From positions 124,001 to 188,000 of the forward strand of contig JAJTBS010000003.1 in the NCBI GenBank assembly GCA_021286765.1: a stretch of 64,000 nt of DNA, given 5' to 3'. Source of the stretch: Holophagaceae bacterium. Its GTDB lineage: Bacteria; Acidobacteriota; Holophagae; Holophagales; Holophagaceae. The notes below the pieces were generated by a model. It was not told the origin of the DNA and did no database searches. It was given only the letters and a program-made list of their open reading frames with translations. The position numbers and the translations under genes are program-made. Shown piece by piece: positions 17,888-27,388 of this stretch (position 1 is the stretch's first letter; the number at the start of each line of letters is the position of its first letter).

Positions 17888-17940
17888 CCCAAAAAAGAAG
17901 CTGCCTGGCGGCGGCTGCACTGGCGGAGAGAGGGGGATTC
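17888..17940 (-). repeat. decayed copy of tRNA-Ser 3' end plus terminator
   Basis: This 53-base stretch matches 18081-18133 at 48 positions. The last 23 bases, covering the 3' end of tRNA-Ser(GCU) with its CCA, are identical. The copied terminator stem carries substitutions and pairs less well. The 140 bases between the two copies hold no gene that I can see. It looks like an att-site duplicate or the remnant of a tandem tRNA gene. Confidence 0.75.
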
Positions 17941-18089
17941 CCTCCGGGGCCACCGAGATGCGGCGTCCCCTCCGGCCGCACGAATCACGGGCACGCCGCT
18001 TACGGCTCCGCCAGCCCCTGGGCTGCCGAAGCCTGCGGCTACCTGCCAGTGATTCAGTGATTTCGAATCCCCCTGGATGCGCCAAAAAG

Positions 18090-18111
18090 GAAGCCGCCTC
18101 GCGGCGGCTTC
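18090..18111 (-). terminator. Rho-independent terminator of tRNA-Ser(GCU)
   Basis: Perfect 9-bp stem (GAAGCCGCC / GGCGGCTTC, 4-base loop) followed on the minus strand by a run of five T. It begins three bases after the CCA end of the tRNA gene. Confidence 0.85.
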
Positions 18112-18113
18112 AC

Positions 18114-18206
<93 letters not shown>

Positions 18207-18289
18207 AAGGCCTCCCAGATTACCGTTCCGGCCGGACTGGCACAAGGGTTCTTGCCCCGAGCCGCACCCACGCTCCAAGATGGAGGCAC

Positions 18290-18377
18290 GGAGAGTTGGC
18301 CGAGTGGTTGATGGCGTCAGTCTTGAAAACTGAAGACGTGAAAGCGTTCGGGGGTTCGAATCCCTCACTCTCCGCCA
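18290..18377 (+). tRNA. tRNA-Ser (anticodon UGA)
   Basis: Class II tRNA with acceptor stem GGAGAGT/ACTCTCC, discriminator G and encoded CCA. The anticodon loop CTTGAAA gives UGA (codon UCA). The variable arm and the GTTCGAATC T-loop are present. It diverges from tRNA-Ser(GCU), 83 bases away. Confidence 0.96.
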
Positions 18378-18378
18378 G

Positions 18379-18408
18379 ACCAGCGCCCCGCGAATGCGGG
18401 GCGCTGGT
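18379..18408 (+). terminator. terminator hairpin of tRNA-Ser(UGA)
   Basis: Perfect 13-bp stem (ACCAGCGCCCCGC / GCGGGGCGCTGGT) with a GAAT loop, starting one base after the CCA. There is only a weak T-containing tail. It may also end transcription of radC from the other side. Confidence 0.75.
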
Positions 18409-18438
18409 GTCATGAAGGTGGGGTGAGGATGATCCTGC

Positions 18439-19119
18439 CTATGACCTCCCGTCCCATCCCTCTGCGGCCCGGAAGCTGTGGTACCGATCGTTTCCCAGGA
18501 TGAGGTGATCGGCGAGGGGGACGCCCAGGGACTCGCCGGCGGCCTGGAGGCGGCGGGTGAGTTGGGTGTCCTCCCGGCTGGGGGTGGGATCGCCGCTGGG
18601 GTGGTTGTGGTAGGCCAGGGCCGTGGTGGCTCCGTACCGCAGGGCTTCGCGGAAGAATTCTCGCGGGCTGATGAGGGTGGCGGTGGCCGTGCCCTGGCTG
18701 AGGATGCGCTCGGCCAGCAGGTCACCCTTGGCGTTCAGGGCCAGCAGGCCGAAGCGCTCCTCGGTCCAGCCCTGGCAGCGGGGCAGCAGGTAGGCACCAG
18801 CCGCTCGGGGGCTGGTGATCCGGGGACGCTCGGCGCTGCGCTGCCCGCGCCGGGCCAGCTCCATGGCAGCCCAGAGTTGGCCCGCCTTGGCGGGGCCCAG
18901 TCCCGGATGCTCCAGCCAGTCGGTGAGACCGAGGCCCAGCAGTCCGGCGATGCCGCCGGTCCGGCTCAGGACCGACTGCGCCAGCTCCACCGCACTCTGG
19001 CCGCGGCGGCCCGTGCCCCAGAGCAGGGCCAGGAGTTCGGCATCGGACAGACCTTCGCCGTGGCCCGCCAGCAGGCGCTCGCGGGGGCGCTGATCCGGAG
19101 AGAGATCCAGGATTCGCAT
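18439..19119 (-). CDS. radC: RadC family JAMM-domain protein
   Basis: 226-aa RadC/UPF0758 protein. The N-terminal helix-hairpin region (RPRERLLAGHGEGLSDAEL) is followed by a JAMM metalloprotease-like domain with HNHPSGDPTPSRED. The biochemical role is unsettled; many RadC homologs are tied to DNA uptake, mobile elements or recombination. The start at 19119 is preferred over a 102-codon upstream extension that is only a shadow. It follows comEA and two pseudopilin genes in the same direction, consistent with a DNA-uptake context. Confidence 0.9.
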   Translation of the reverse strand: MRILDLSPDQRPRERLLAGHGEGLSDAELLALLWGTGRRGQSAVELAQSVLSRTGGIAGLLGLGLTDWLEHPGLGPAKAGQLWAAMELARRGQRSAERPRITSPRAAGAYLLPRCQGWTEERFGLLALNAKGDLLAERILSQGTATATLISPREFFREALRYGATTALAYHNHPSGDPTPSREDTQLTRRLQAAGESLGVPLADHLILGNDRYHSFRAAEGWDGRS

Positions 19120-19129
19120 GGGGCTTCCT

Positions 19130-19576
19130 TCAGCAGGCCGTCCAGGCGCGGAGGAGGGGGCGGTAGCGCAGCAGCTCCACGGAACCGGAGAGATCGAGGC
19201 GGAGGCAGAGCGCCTGGCGGCCGTGGTGGAGGAACCAGACGTTGGCCGAGGCCCGGCGCTGGGGCATGACGGTGATGGGCTGCGGATGGCCGTTGCGCCA
19301 GCCGCTGTCGGCGAGGCTCGGCGGCAGGGGAACCGCCGAAGGGCGGCCCCAGCACACCCCCTCCGGCAGGCGCACGGACAGGCGTCCTTCGCTGGCGGGA
19401 CGGCTGGGCTCCAGCACCACGGCACGCCCGTGGGTGGTGGCCAGGCGGAAGGCGAGGTGGAGGCTGCGGCGCAGCTCCGATTGCGCGGCCCGGAGGGGCG
19501 GGCAGAGGGGGGCGGGCAGGAGGGCGGCGGCGCTGCGGCCCAGGCGCTGGAGGAGGCGGTTCGTGGACTCGCGCAT
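19130..19576 (-). CDS. headless pseudopilin paralog
   Basis: 148-aa protein whose residues from about 28 onward align with the globular part of the upstream pseudopilin (shared patterns: QSELRRSL..AF.LA, PLPP, NVWFLHHGRQALCLRL against SVWFLHDGREALCMRL). It lacks the prepilin leader and hydrophobic helix; the N-terminus is instead MRESTNRLLQRLGRSAAALL. The ATG overlaps the upstream stop (TGATG at 19578-19574), so the two are translationally coupled. Probably a soluble or loosely attached partner of the pseudopilin; no known family assigned. Confidence 0.75.
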   Translation of the reverse strand: MRESTNRLLQRLGRSAAALLPAPLCPPLRAAQSELRRSLHLAFRLATTHGRAVVLEPSRPASEGRLSVRLPEGVCWGRPSAVPLPPSLADSGWRNGHPQPITVMPQRRASANVWFLHHGRQALCLRLDLSGSVELLRYRPLLRAWTAC

Positions 19577-20079
19577 CACACCCTCGTCCACTTCAGGAGG
19601 TCCCGGCGCCATCGCAGCACTTGGAGCTGGCCGTGCCCAGACAGTCGCATGCACAGGGCTTCTCGACCGTCGTGCAGGAACCAGACGCTGGCCAGGGCCG
19701 TGTGCCGAGGCGTCACCGTGAGGACCGGATGGGCTTCGCCAGTGGTGGCCGCCACGGCGGGCTTCTCCATGTCCGGTGGCAGCGGGATGGTGGCAGGCTT
19801 GCCCCACTTGATCCTGCGGCTGAGCTGCACCGGCAGGTGCTCGCCCTCACCGCTGGCTTTGCCAAGGGCCACGGTCACGTTGGTGCCCCGGGCCCGGGCC
19901 AGGGTGAAGGCCTGCTCCAGGCTGCCGCGGATTTCCTGATGCGCGGCGGAGAGCTCCGTGGCGCCTGTGTCCCAGAAGGAGGAACCCACGACCGCGAGGA
20001 TGGCGATCACGGTCATCACCACAGTGAGTTCCAGCTGCGAGGTGCCCCGCTGGGCGGATCGTCGGCAGCCTGGACGCAT
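19576..20079 (-). CDS. GspH/FimT-like pseudopilin
   Basis: 167-aa type IV pilin-like protein. The prepilin peptidase site is RG/TSQLELTVVMTVIAILAVVGS with E5 and a hydrophobic helix, followed by a GspH/FimT-like globular domain. Such minor pseudopilins prime type II secretion or transformation pili. It is nine bases downstream of comEA and coupled to a paralog lacking the pilin helix, suggesting a role in a DNA-uptake pilus. Confidence 0.82.
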   Translation of the reverse strand: MRPGCRRSAQRGTSQLELTVVMTVIAILAVVGSSFWDTGATELSAAHQEIRGSLEQAFTLARARGTNVTVALGKASGEGEHLPVQLSRRIKWGKPATIPLPPDMEKPAVAATTGEAHPVLTVTPRHTALASVWFLHDGREALCMRLSGHGQLQVLRWRRDLLKWTRV

Positions 20080-20088
20080 CGCAGCCTC

Positions 20089-20403
20089 CTACTTCTTGGT
20101 GGCCGCAGGACGCGGCGCAGGGGTGGCGGCCAGGTACGGCTTCAGCTTGGCGAAGGACTTCTCGCCGATGCCTTTGACGTTCATCAGCTCCTCGGGGCGC
20201 TGGAAGCCGCCGTGCTGCTTGCGGAAGCTGACGATCCGCTCGGCCGTCTTCTGGCCCACGCGGGGCAGCTGCATCAGCTCGGTGACCGTGGCGGTGTTGA
20301 GGTTCACCGGGCGTTGGGGAGCCCGTGCGGCGCGGTCGGGGGCCGCGGAGAGGGGAAGGGCCAAGGCGAGTGCCAAAGCCAGGGTGGTGAAGGGGTTGGA
20401 CAT
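20089..20403 (-). CDS. comEA: ComEA-like helix-hairpin-helix DNA-binding protein
   Basis: 104 aa with a signal peptide (MSNPFTTLALALALALPLSAA) and a tandem helix-hairpin-helix domain (VNLNTATVTELMQLPRVGQKTAERIVSFR..., GIGEKSFAKLKPYL). ComEA-type proteins bind incoming double-stranded DNA in the periplasm during natural transformation. First gene of the comEA-pseudopilin-paralog-radC group; transcription probably starts in the AT-rich island upstream. Confidence 0.88.
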   Translation of the reverse strand: MSNPFTTLALALALALPLSAAPDRAARAPQRPVNLNTATVTELMQLPRVGQKTAERIVSFRKQHGGFQRPEELMNVKGIGEKSFAKLKPYLAATPAPRPAATKK

Positions 20404-20449
20404 GGTTGCCTCCTTTCAGGCAGGCCATATCCATCGAGGTTTGTGCCAA

Positions 20450-20610
20450 TTCATAAGTTGTTTATTATCTTTATAAAAAATCACATATAAAAAAATTTAG
20501 TCATTTAATAATGACAAAATAATATTAATTTTTAATAAATTGTTTTATTTAAATAATTAATTTTTGTAATTTAATTAAGAATATTTTTTAAAACATGACA
20601 TCTATTTTGC
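20450..20610. other. AT-rich island between comEA and ahcY
   Basis: About 160 bases of nearly pure A/T (long runs of A, T and TAAT) inside an otherwise GC-rich chromosome. There is no open reading frame. It lies between two divergent units and can hold UP elements and -10 boxes for both, but its length and purity exceed a normal promoter. Possible roles are nucleoid-protein binding or an easily melted region. Confidence 0.7.
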
Positions 20611-20663
20611 TCTGACGGATTCCTCGAATCCGATTCCTGTCAGAACGGATTATCCTGAGAGAG

Positions 20664-20748
20664 TCCGAGGAGCGCTGCAGGACCCGGCCGCTTGGTGGCG
20701 AGGGATCTCAGGCTCGGATGCTTCCCCTCAGGAACGGCGCTCACCTCA
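20664..20748 (+). ncRNA. S-adenosylhomocysteine (SAH) riboswitch
   Basis: The conserved SAH-riboswitch blocks are present in order: CCGAGGAGCGCTGC (20665-20678), CTCAGGCTCGG (20708-20718) and AACGGCGCTCACC (20733-20745). CCGAG pairs with CTCGG, and GAGCGC with GGCGCTC. It precedes ahcY, the gene most often controlled by this aptamer. A downstream stem, CACCTCA (20742-20748) with TGAGGTG (20766-20772), shares bases with the aptamer and could be the switching helix. Known family behaviour: SAH binding turns ahcY on. Confidence 0.92.
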
Positions 20749-20806
20749 ACCCTGCACTGGGTCGATGAGGTGGCTCCCCGCCCGTCGCCCGTTCCGAGGA
20801 GGTCCC

Positions 20807-22204
<1,398 letters not shown>

Positions 22205-22223
22205 TTACCCTGGGTTTTGCATT

Positions 22224-22275
22224 CCAGCTGAATCGCTGCGCGATTCAGCTGGCACGGCGCCGTGAGGCGCCGTGC
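22224..22275 (+). terminator. double hairpin terminator after ahcY
   Basis: Two adjacent perfect stems: CCAGCTGAATCG/CGATTCAGCTGG (22224-22252, 5-base loop), and GCACGGCGCC/GGCGCCGTGC (22252-22275, GTGA loop), the second followed by TTGTTTATT. Confidence 0.88.
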
Positions 22276-22330
22276 TTGTTTATTGCCAACCGCTTGGTCA
22301 GGATGAAGCCACTCACCTTTGGGAGCACTC

Positions 22331-23494
22331 ATGCGCTCGTGGACCCAGGGCCTTCTCCTCCTCGTGGCCGTGGCGCTGGCAGGGGCGGGTGGGGCCGCAG
22401 CCGTGCTGTGGTACCAGGGGCGGAAACCTGCCGTGGTGGCGCCGGCCCCCGCTTCTGAGCCGCCGCCCATGGCTCCCGCCCCACTGGCTGTGCCGGAGGC
22501 GCCCCCAGCCCCGGCGCCTTCCACCGAGGACATCGTGGCCAAGGCCATGCCCGCCGTGGTGGTGGTGGAGACCTCCTCGGGTCGGGGCAGCGCCTTCTTC
22601 GTGGACCGCGACCGGCTCATCACGAACCACCATGTGGTGGTCGGCCAGAGCTACGTCAAGGTGCGCATGGCTGATAACAGCACCCTCGACGCCCGCATCT
22701 TGACCACGGCCCCCGACTACGACTTGGCCCTGCTGCGGCTCATGCAGCCCGGGCCCGACCGGCCCTTCCTGGCCTTGGGCAGCATCAAGGATGTGCGCCA
22801 GGGCCAGGAAGTGCTGGCCATCGGCACGCCCCATGGCGTCTTTCAGAACACGGTGACGCGGGGGATCGTCAGCAGCCTCCGCCAGTTGGAAAAGGTGGTG
22901 GTACTCCAGACGGACACGGCCCTGAACCCCGGCAACAGCGGCGGCCCCCTCATCGACCACGCGGGCCGCGTGGTGGGCATCAACACCATGGGCTTCCGTG
23001 GCAGCCAGGGCCTGAACTTTGCCGTGGCCATCGACCATGCCCGGGCCCTCATGGAGGGACGGTCCCTCCAACTCGCCTTCACCCCGCCGACGGTGGATGG
23101 CGGCATCAGAGGCCTCCTTCCAGGCGGCGGCGCCAGCGAGTCCGACCAGATCCGCGAGGAGGGCACCAAGCGCTACGCCGCGCAGTTGGCTGGGGTGGCC
23201 CGCGCCGCAGACCAGATGGAATCGGCCTTCGCCTCTTTCCTCGCCTACCACTGGGATGGGCGGGTCGTGGGCACCTTCGAGCGGAACTTCTACGCCCTGT
23301 GGGAGCGGGGCGCCCTGCAGGGGAAGCCCGTGAAGGGCTACGAAGCCAAGCTCGCTGAGCTGACCCAGGCGGCCGACAAGCTGCGCGAACTCTCCCGCCA
23401 GGCCGAGGACCAGGCCCGCCGGGCCGATGTGTTCCCCGGCACCCGCCGCGACCTGCGGCAGCGGTACCGGCTGGACCATCGGGGCTGGGACTGA
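22331..23494 (+). CDS. membrane-anchored trypsin-like serine protease
   Basis: 387-aa S1C/HtrA-like protease. An N-terminal membrane or signal segment (LLLLVAVALAGAGGAAAVLW) and an Ala/Pro-rich linker precede the trypsin fold with the catalytic triad H (ITNHHVVVG), D (DYDLALLRL) and S (NPGNSGGPLI). No PDZ domain follows; the C-terminal 130 residues are helical and of unknown role. It probably acts in periplasmic protein quality control. ATG at 22331 is used because GGGAG lies six bases upstream. Confidence 0.85.
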   Translation: MRSWTQGLLLLVAVALAGAGGAAAVLWYQGRKPAVVAPAPASEPPPMAPAPLAVPEAPPAPAPSTEDIVAKAMPAVVVVETSSGRGSAFFVDRDRLITNHHVVVGQSYVKVRMADNSTLDARILTTAPDYDLALLRLMQPGPDRPFLALGSIKDVRQGQEVLAIGTPHGVFQNTVTRGIVSSLRQLEKVVVLQTDTALNPGNSGGPLIDHAGRVVGINTMGFRGSQGLNFAVAIDHARALMEGRSLQLAFTPPTVDGGIRGLLPGGGASESDQIREEGTKRYAAQLAGVARAADQMESAFASFLAYHWDGRVVGTFERNFYALWERGALQGKPVKGYEAKLAELTQAADKLRELSRQAEDQARRADVFPGTRRDLRQRYRLDHRGWD

Positions 23495-23565
23495 CGAACT
23501 GTGACCGAGGTCCGGGCATCGTGCCGGTGAAGCCGTCAGGATGATCCGATCCTCCGGAGGTGCCC

Positions 23566-24948
23566 ATGAGGGCCTGGCTGTTGGGAATCCTCATGGTCAT
23601 CGGCGGGGTGGCGCTGGTCCTCGGCCTCTGGCTGCTGGGCTACCACCTCAGCGGCAAGTGGGCCTTCCAGCGCTGGCAGGCCCAGCGCATCGCCGTGGGC
23701 GACCGCTTCGGCTGGCAGGCGCTGGCGCCGCCGCGTGTTCCCGCGGACCAGAACTTCGCCGAGGCGCCGCTGGTGAAGGGCTCCATCGCTCCGGATGGCG
23801 TGGTGGATGCGCGTTTCGCGGCGCTCACCCTGCCCAACGGGGCCCAGAATCGCCTGGCCAACTGGATGGAGGGGCAGCGTGACGACCTGAACACCATTGC
23901 GCGGGCCTGCGGAACGGCGGACCTCCAGACCGTGTTCAAGCCTCTGGAGCCGATCTTCCGCGAACTGGACCAGGCGACCCGGCGCAACGGCTGCTGCTTC
24001 CCGGACTCCTGCCAGAACGGGGGAATTCCTGCGCTCCTCGGCTTTCGGGCGGCCATGCGAACCCTGCGGGTGCGGGCCATCGCCAGCCTGCGCGCAGGCC
24101 AGGCTGATCAGGCCTTCGCGGACCTGCAGACCGGCCTGCGGCTGGCCGACCACCTGAAGGCCGAACCCCACCTCATCAGCGCCCTCCTCCGGGTGGCCAT
24201 CCTGAACATCACCCTGCAAGTGGCCTGGGAGGGGCTGGAGGATCACCGCTGGAGCGCCTCGCAGCTGGCCACCCTCCAGGCGGACCTGGCCCGCATCGAT
24301 CTGCTGCCCAACCTGAAGCTGGCCTGGCAGGCCGAGCGCGAGTTTGGCATCACTGCGCTCACGGCCCTGGCCGAGAACCGGTCGACGCCCTCCTTCGAAC
24401 TCGAGGGCCGGAGCGCCAAAGCTTGGCCAGGTCCCCTCGGCCGCGGGTGGGCCTACCGCAACCTGCTGATGTACTGCCGCTACATGACGACCTTGATGGA
24501 GGCCCAAGACCCTCAGACCCACCGCGTTCATCCCGACCGGATCATCAGCGGCGCAGCCTGGGACCGGTCACTCCGGTACCGGTTCGACCTCAGTCTTGCC
24601 CGGATCGGCATTCCCGCCCTCTCGGATCAGGTCCAGCGCTTTGCGCGGCTCCAGGCCTTCATTGATGAGGGGGTGGTGGTCTGCGCCCTGGAGCGGCATC
24701 GCCTGGAGAAGGGCCAGTACCCGGAGCGCCTGGAGGCCCTGGCGCCGGCCTACCTCCAGGCCCTGCCCCATGACCTGGTGACGGGCGGATCGCTGCCGTA
24801 CACCCGCAAGGGCGAGAGCTTCGCGCTGTACCAGGTGGGCTGGGACGGGCAGGACAACGACGGGATCATGGCCTGGACGGGCGAGGGCAGGGAACGCAAA
24901 CTCGATCCCACCCGGGGCGACTGGATCTGGCCCCACGCCAGCCGCTGA
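23566..24948 (+). CDS. membrane-anchored protein of unknown function
   Basis: 460-aa protein that I cannot assign. One N-terminal transmembrane helix (residues about 3-25) is followed by a large, mostly helical soluble domain. A central helical repeat reads LRVRAIASLRAGQADQAFADLQTGLRLADHL-like, and a cysteine-rich CCFPDSC patch precedes it. The C-terminal region (ERHRLEKGQYPERLEALAP..., PDLVTGG-like) resembles domains seen in large-genome soil bacteria. ATG at 23566 has GGAGG five bases upstream. Confidence 0.7.
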   Translation: MRAWLLGILMVIGGVALVLGLWLLGYHLSGKWAFQRWQAQRIAVGDRFGWQALAPPRVPADQNFAEAPLVKGSIAPDGVVDARFAALTLPNGAQNRLANWMEGQRDDLNTIARACGTADLQTVFKPLEPIFRELDQATRRNGCCFPDSCQNGGIPALLGFRAAMRTLRVRAIASLRAGQADQAFADLQTGLRLADHLKAEPHLISALLRVAILNITLQVAWEGLEDHRWSASQLATLQADLARIDLLPNLKLAWQAEREFGITALTALAENRSTPSFELEGRSAKAWPGPLGRGWAYRNLLMYCRYMTTLMEAQDPQTHRVHPDRIISGAAWDRSLRYRFDLSLARIGIPALSDQVQRFARLQAFIDEGVVVCALERHRLEKGQYPERLEALAPAYLQALPHDLVTGGSLPYTRKGESFALYQVGWDGQDNDGIMAWTGEGRERKLDPTRGDWIWPHASR

Positions 24949-25056
24949 TCGCAACGGTCCCTGTTCCTTCTCCGGCTGAAACGTTGCGCATTCCAGATAA
25001 CTGGGCGCTGCACGGTGCCCAGCCATTTGTATGATCAAGGATTCCCCGGAGCCCCC

Positions 25057-25587
25057 ATGGCCGACGAGAAGAAGGAACCCTGGCTGAACCTGCTGGCGCT
25101 CACCACCGTGATCCTGGCGGTCTGCGCGACGCTGGCCACCTTCAAGGGTGGGGGCTATTCCACCAAGACGGTGCTGAACCAGGCCATGGCCTCGGACCAG
25201 TGGGCCTACTACCAGGCCAAGGGGATCAAGGGAAACCTCTACGAGGTCGAGGCCCTGCGCCTCCGCCGGGAGATCGAGCTGGCGCCGAAGGCCTCCGTGG
25301 CCATCCTGGAGAAGAGCCTGGCCGACGTGGAGAAGAAGGTCGCCAAGTACGAGGGCGAGAAGACGGACATCTTCAAGAAGGCCACGGCCTTCGAGGAGGC
25401 CAAGGCCGACGCCCAGCGGCACGGCGCCCCCTTCGGGCTGGCCGTGATCTTCCTGCAGATCGCCATCCTGCTCTCCTCCATCGCCGCCCTCATGAAGAAG
25501 CAGCCCGTGTACTGGGCGGGCCTGGCGGTGGGCATCGTGGGTCTCGTGTACTTCATCAACGGCTTCTACCTGTTCTTCCCCGTCTGA
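25057..25587 (+). CDS. DUF4337-like membrane protein
   Basis: 176-aa protein with an N-terminal membrane helix (LNLLALTTVILAVCATLATF), a coiled-coil central region (about residues 55-115, rich in E/K) and two C-terminal membrane helices ending in INGFYLFFPV. This layout is that of DUF4337 proteins, function unknown. The stop overlaps the start of the Nudix gene (TGATG), so the two are coupled. Confidence 0.75.
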   Translation: MADEKKEPWLNLLALTTVILAVCATLATFKGGGYSTKTVLNQAMASDQWAYYQAKGIKGNLYEVEALRLRREIELAPKASVAILEKSLADVEKKVAKYEGEKTDIFKKATAFEEAKADAQRHGAPFGLAVIFLQIAILLSSIAALMKKQPVYWAGLAVGIVGLVYFINGFYLFFPV

Positions 25588-26030
25588 TGTGGGCGCTCAC
25601 CGTTGCGGCGGTCGTCGAGCGGGGGGGGCGCTTCCTCTTTGTAGAAGAGCCGGACAAGGTGACGGGCCTGCCCGTGATCAATCAGCCCGCAGGGCATGTG
25701 GAACCCGGTGAGTCGGTGCTGGATGCCGTGCGGCGCGAGGTGCGCGAGGAGACGGGGCTCAACTTCACGCCCGAGGCCATCGTGGGCCTCTATCCCCTGA
25801 AGGCCGCCAACGGACAGGACTACTTCCGCGTCTGCTTCACGGGCTCGGTGCCGGAGGGCGCCGTGGCCGCCCCGGAGGATCCCGACATCCTTCGCTGCCA
25901 CTGGCTCAGTCGGTCTGAGTTGGAGGCCGCTCGCTTGCGCTCGGGCTGGGTGCTGCGCTGTCTGGAGGATGCCCTGGCGGGCCGGCGCCACCCGCTGGAC
26001 CTGGTGGCGGAGATCCGCGTCGAGCGTTAG
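25587..26030 (+). CDS. Nudix hydrolase (NudJ-like)
   Basis: 147-aa Nudix protein with the motif GHVEPGESVLDAVRREVREETGL-type box (G-x5-E-x7-REVREE), starting near residue 36. Such proteins hydrolyse nucleoside diphosphates linked to X; NudJ-like members act on thiamine- or nucleoside-pyrophosphates. The start overlaps the stop of the preceding DUF4337 gene. Convergent with the next gene, 13 bases away. Confidence 0.85.
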   Translation: MWALTVAAVVERGGRFLFVEEPDKVTGLPVINQPAGHVEPGESVLDAVRREVREETGLNFTPEAIVGLYPLKAANGQDYFRVCFTGSVPEGAVAAPEDPDILRCHWLSRSELEAARLRSGWVLRCLEDALAGRRHPLDLVAEIRVER

Positions 26031-26043
26031 CGACTGCGACGGC

Positions 26044-26520
26044 TTACGGCTTCCGCAGCCAGTACGCGGCCACCACGGAGGTGAGAAAACCGGTCACCAC
26101 GGTGCCGATGGCGCCTGCCATGGCGCTGGCCCTGGGCGTCTGCATGTGGGCCTGGGCCTTCACGGCGGCCTCGATCTGCGCGGCGCTCATCCCCTTGGCG
26201 GCCATCATCTGGCGTCCCAGGGCCTCCAGGTCCTGGAAGTAGTGGGGGAATTGCACGGCAGTCAGGTAGTAGCTGTTGGCGAAGATGAGCATGGAGCCCA
26301 GCAGGGAGATGCTGACGCCGGTCCACACCTGGCGGCCATAGCCCGTGGTGGACGCGGATTTCCGCAGGAAGGCGACCAGGATCCCGATCTGGATGGGGAT
26401 GACCAGCCAGAAGAGATACAGCAGCGTCGGGTGCTTGTACATCCCCGACTTGGCCATGACCAGGGTCCAGGCGGCCACGGAGGCGCCCAGCAGGAAACCG
26501 CCGCGGATGGTTGGGTGCAT
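26044..26520 (-). CDS. DUF4199-like membrane protein
   Basis: 158 aa with four predicted membrane helices (GGFLLGASVAAWTLVM, LLYLFWLVIPIQIGILVAF, ISLLGSMLIFANSYYL and a C-terminal AIGTVVTGFLTSVVAAYWL) and an amphipathic loop QMMAAKGMSAAQIEAAVK. Matches the DUF4199 pattern; function unknown. The start at 26520 is preferred over a longer frame with poor composition. Confidence 0.72.
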   Translation of the reverse strand: MHPTIRGGFLLGASVAAWTLVMAKSGMYKHPTLLYLFWLVIPIQIGILVAFLRKSASTTGYGRQVWTGVSISLLGSMLIFANSYYLTAVQFPHYFQDLEALGRQMMAAKGMSAAQIEAAVKAQAHMQTPRASAMAGAIGTVVTGFLTSVVAAYWLRKP

Positions 26521-26607
26521 GACGACCTCGAAGGATATTCCAGTGTGGTGCCCGAGGCTGGCTCGACGCAATCCGTGCACTGAACGGGATGTTGGAGCGG
26601 GTCCGCT

Positions 26608-27351
26608 TCAGAAGATGTAGCTGCCGCCGTTGACGGGCAGGGTGGCGCCCGTGACGAAGCCGGTCTGCACCAGGCCTGCCACGGCCTCGGCCACGTCCTG
26701 GGCCAGGCCGTTGCGGCGAAGGGGCGTGTGGGCGGCGGCCGCGGCCTTGTGCGGCTCGGGCAGCTGGGCGGTGGCGTCCGTGAGGGTGAGGCCCGGCGCC
26801 ACGGCATTCACGCGGATGCCCAGGGGACCCAGCTCGTAGGCCAGGGCCCGCACCAGGCCCTCCAGCCCGGCCTTGGCGGCGCTGTGGGCGCAGAAACCCT
26901 GGCCCGGGTTCCGGGCCAGGCCGCTGGTGATGGCCACGATGGAGCCGCCGCCCCGCTCGCGCATCTGGGGCAGCACGGCCCGGCAGCCATGGAAGGCCGC
27001 GCCCAGCTCACCCAGCACCTTGGCCTCGAAGGCCTCCCAGGGATAGTCGGCGAAGCCGGTCATGGGAAAGCCGATGGAGGCGTTCAGCACCAGGATGCCG
27101 ATGGGCCCCAGCTCCGCCTTCACGGTGGTGGCCATGGCCTCCAGCTGGGTGCGGTCCCGGGCATCCGCCTTCACGGCCAGGGCCCGGCCCCCCGCCGCCC
27201 GGATCTCCGCCACCACACCCTGGGCGGCGGCCTCCGAGCCGAAGTAGTTCACGGCCACGGCCGCGCCCTGGGCCGCCAGGGCCTGGGCGATGGCCGCGCC
27301 GATGCCGCGGCTGGCCCCGGTGACGAGGGCGACTTGACCCGTGAGTGCCAT
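26608..27351 (-). CDS. short-chain dehydrogenase with His at the catalytic Tyr position
   Basis: 247-aa FabG-like SDR with TGASRGIGAAIAQ and the NASIG region. The usual Y-x3-K catalytic pair reads HSAAK (FCAHSAAKAGL), so tyrosine is replaced by histidine, while the serine (ITSG) and lysine remain. It may have altered chemistry or serve as a binding protein. The start at 27351 follows GGAGGATCC. Confidence 0.83.
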   Translation of the reverse strand: MALTGQVALVTGASRGIGAAIAQALAAQGAAVAVNYFGSEAAAQGVVAEIRAAGGRALAVKADARDRTQLEAMATTVKAELGPIGILVLNASIGFPMTGFADYPWEAFEAKVLGELGAAFHGCRAVLPQMRERGGGSIVAITSGLARNPGQGFCAHSAAKAGLEGLVRALAYELGPLGIRVNAVAPGLTLTDATAQLPEPHKAAAAAHTPLRRNGLAQDVAEAVAGLVQTGFVTGATLPVNGGSYIF

Positions 27352-27388
27352 GGATCCTCCTGGATGGCCGAGCATCGATCCGTCGAGG

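Noticed and set aside
17941-18080. Second tRNA gene between the two serine repeats
   Set aside because: Only the 3' end is duplicated; no acceptor 5' half, D-arm or anticodon arm can be formed.
25200-26030. 276-aa start for the Nudix protein
   Set aside because: The upstream part is a shadow of the DUF4337 gene; the ATG at 25587 is coupled to its stop and gives a normal Nudix length.
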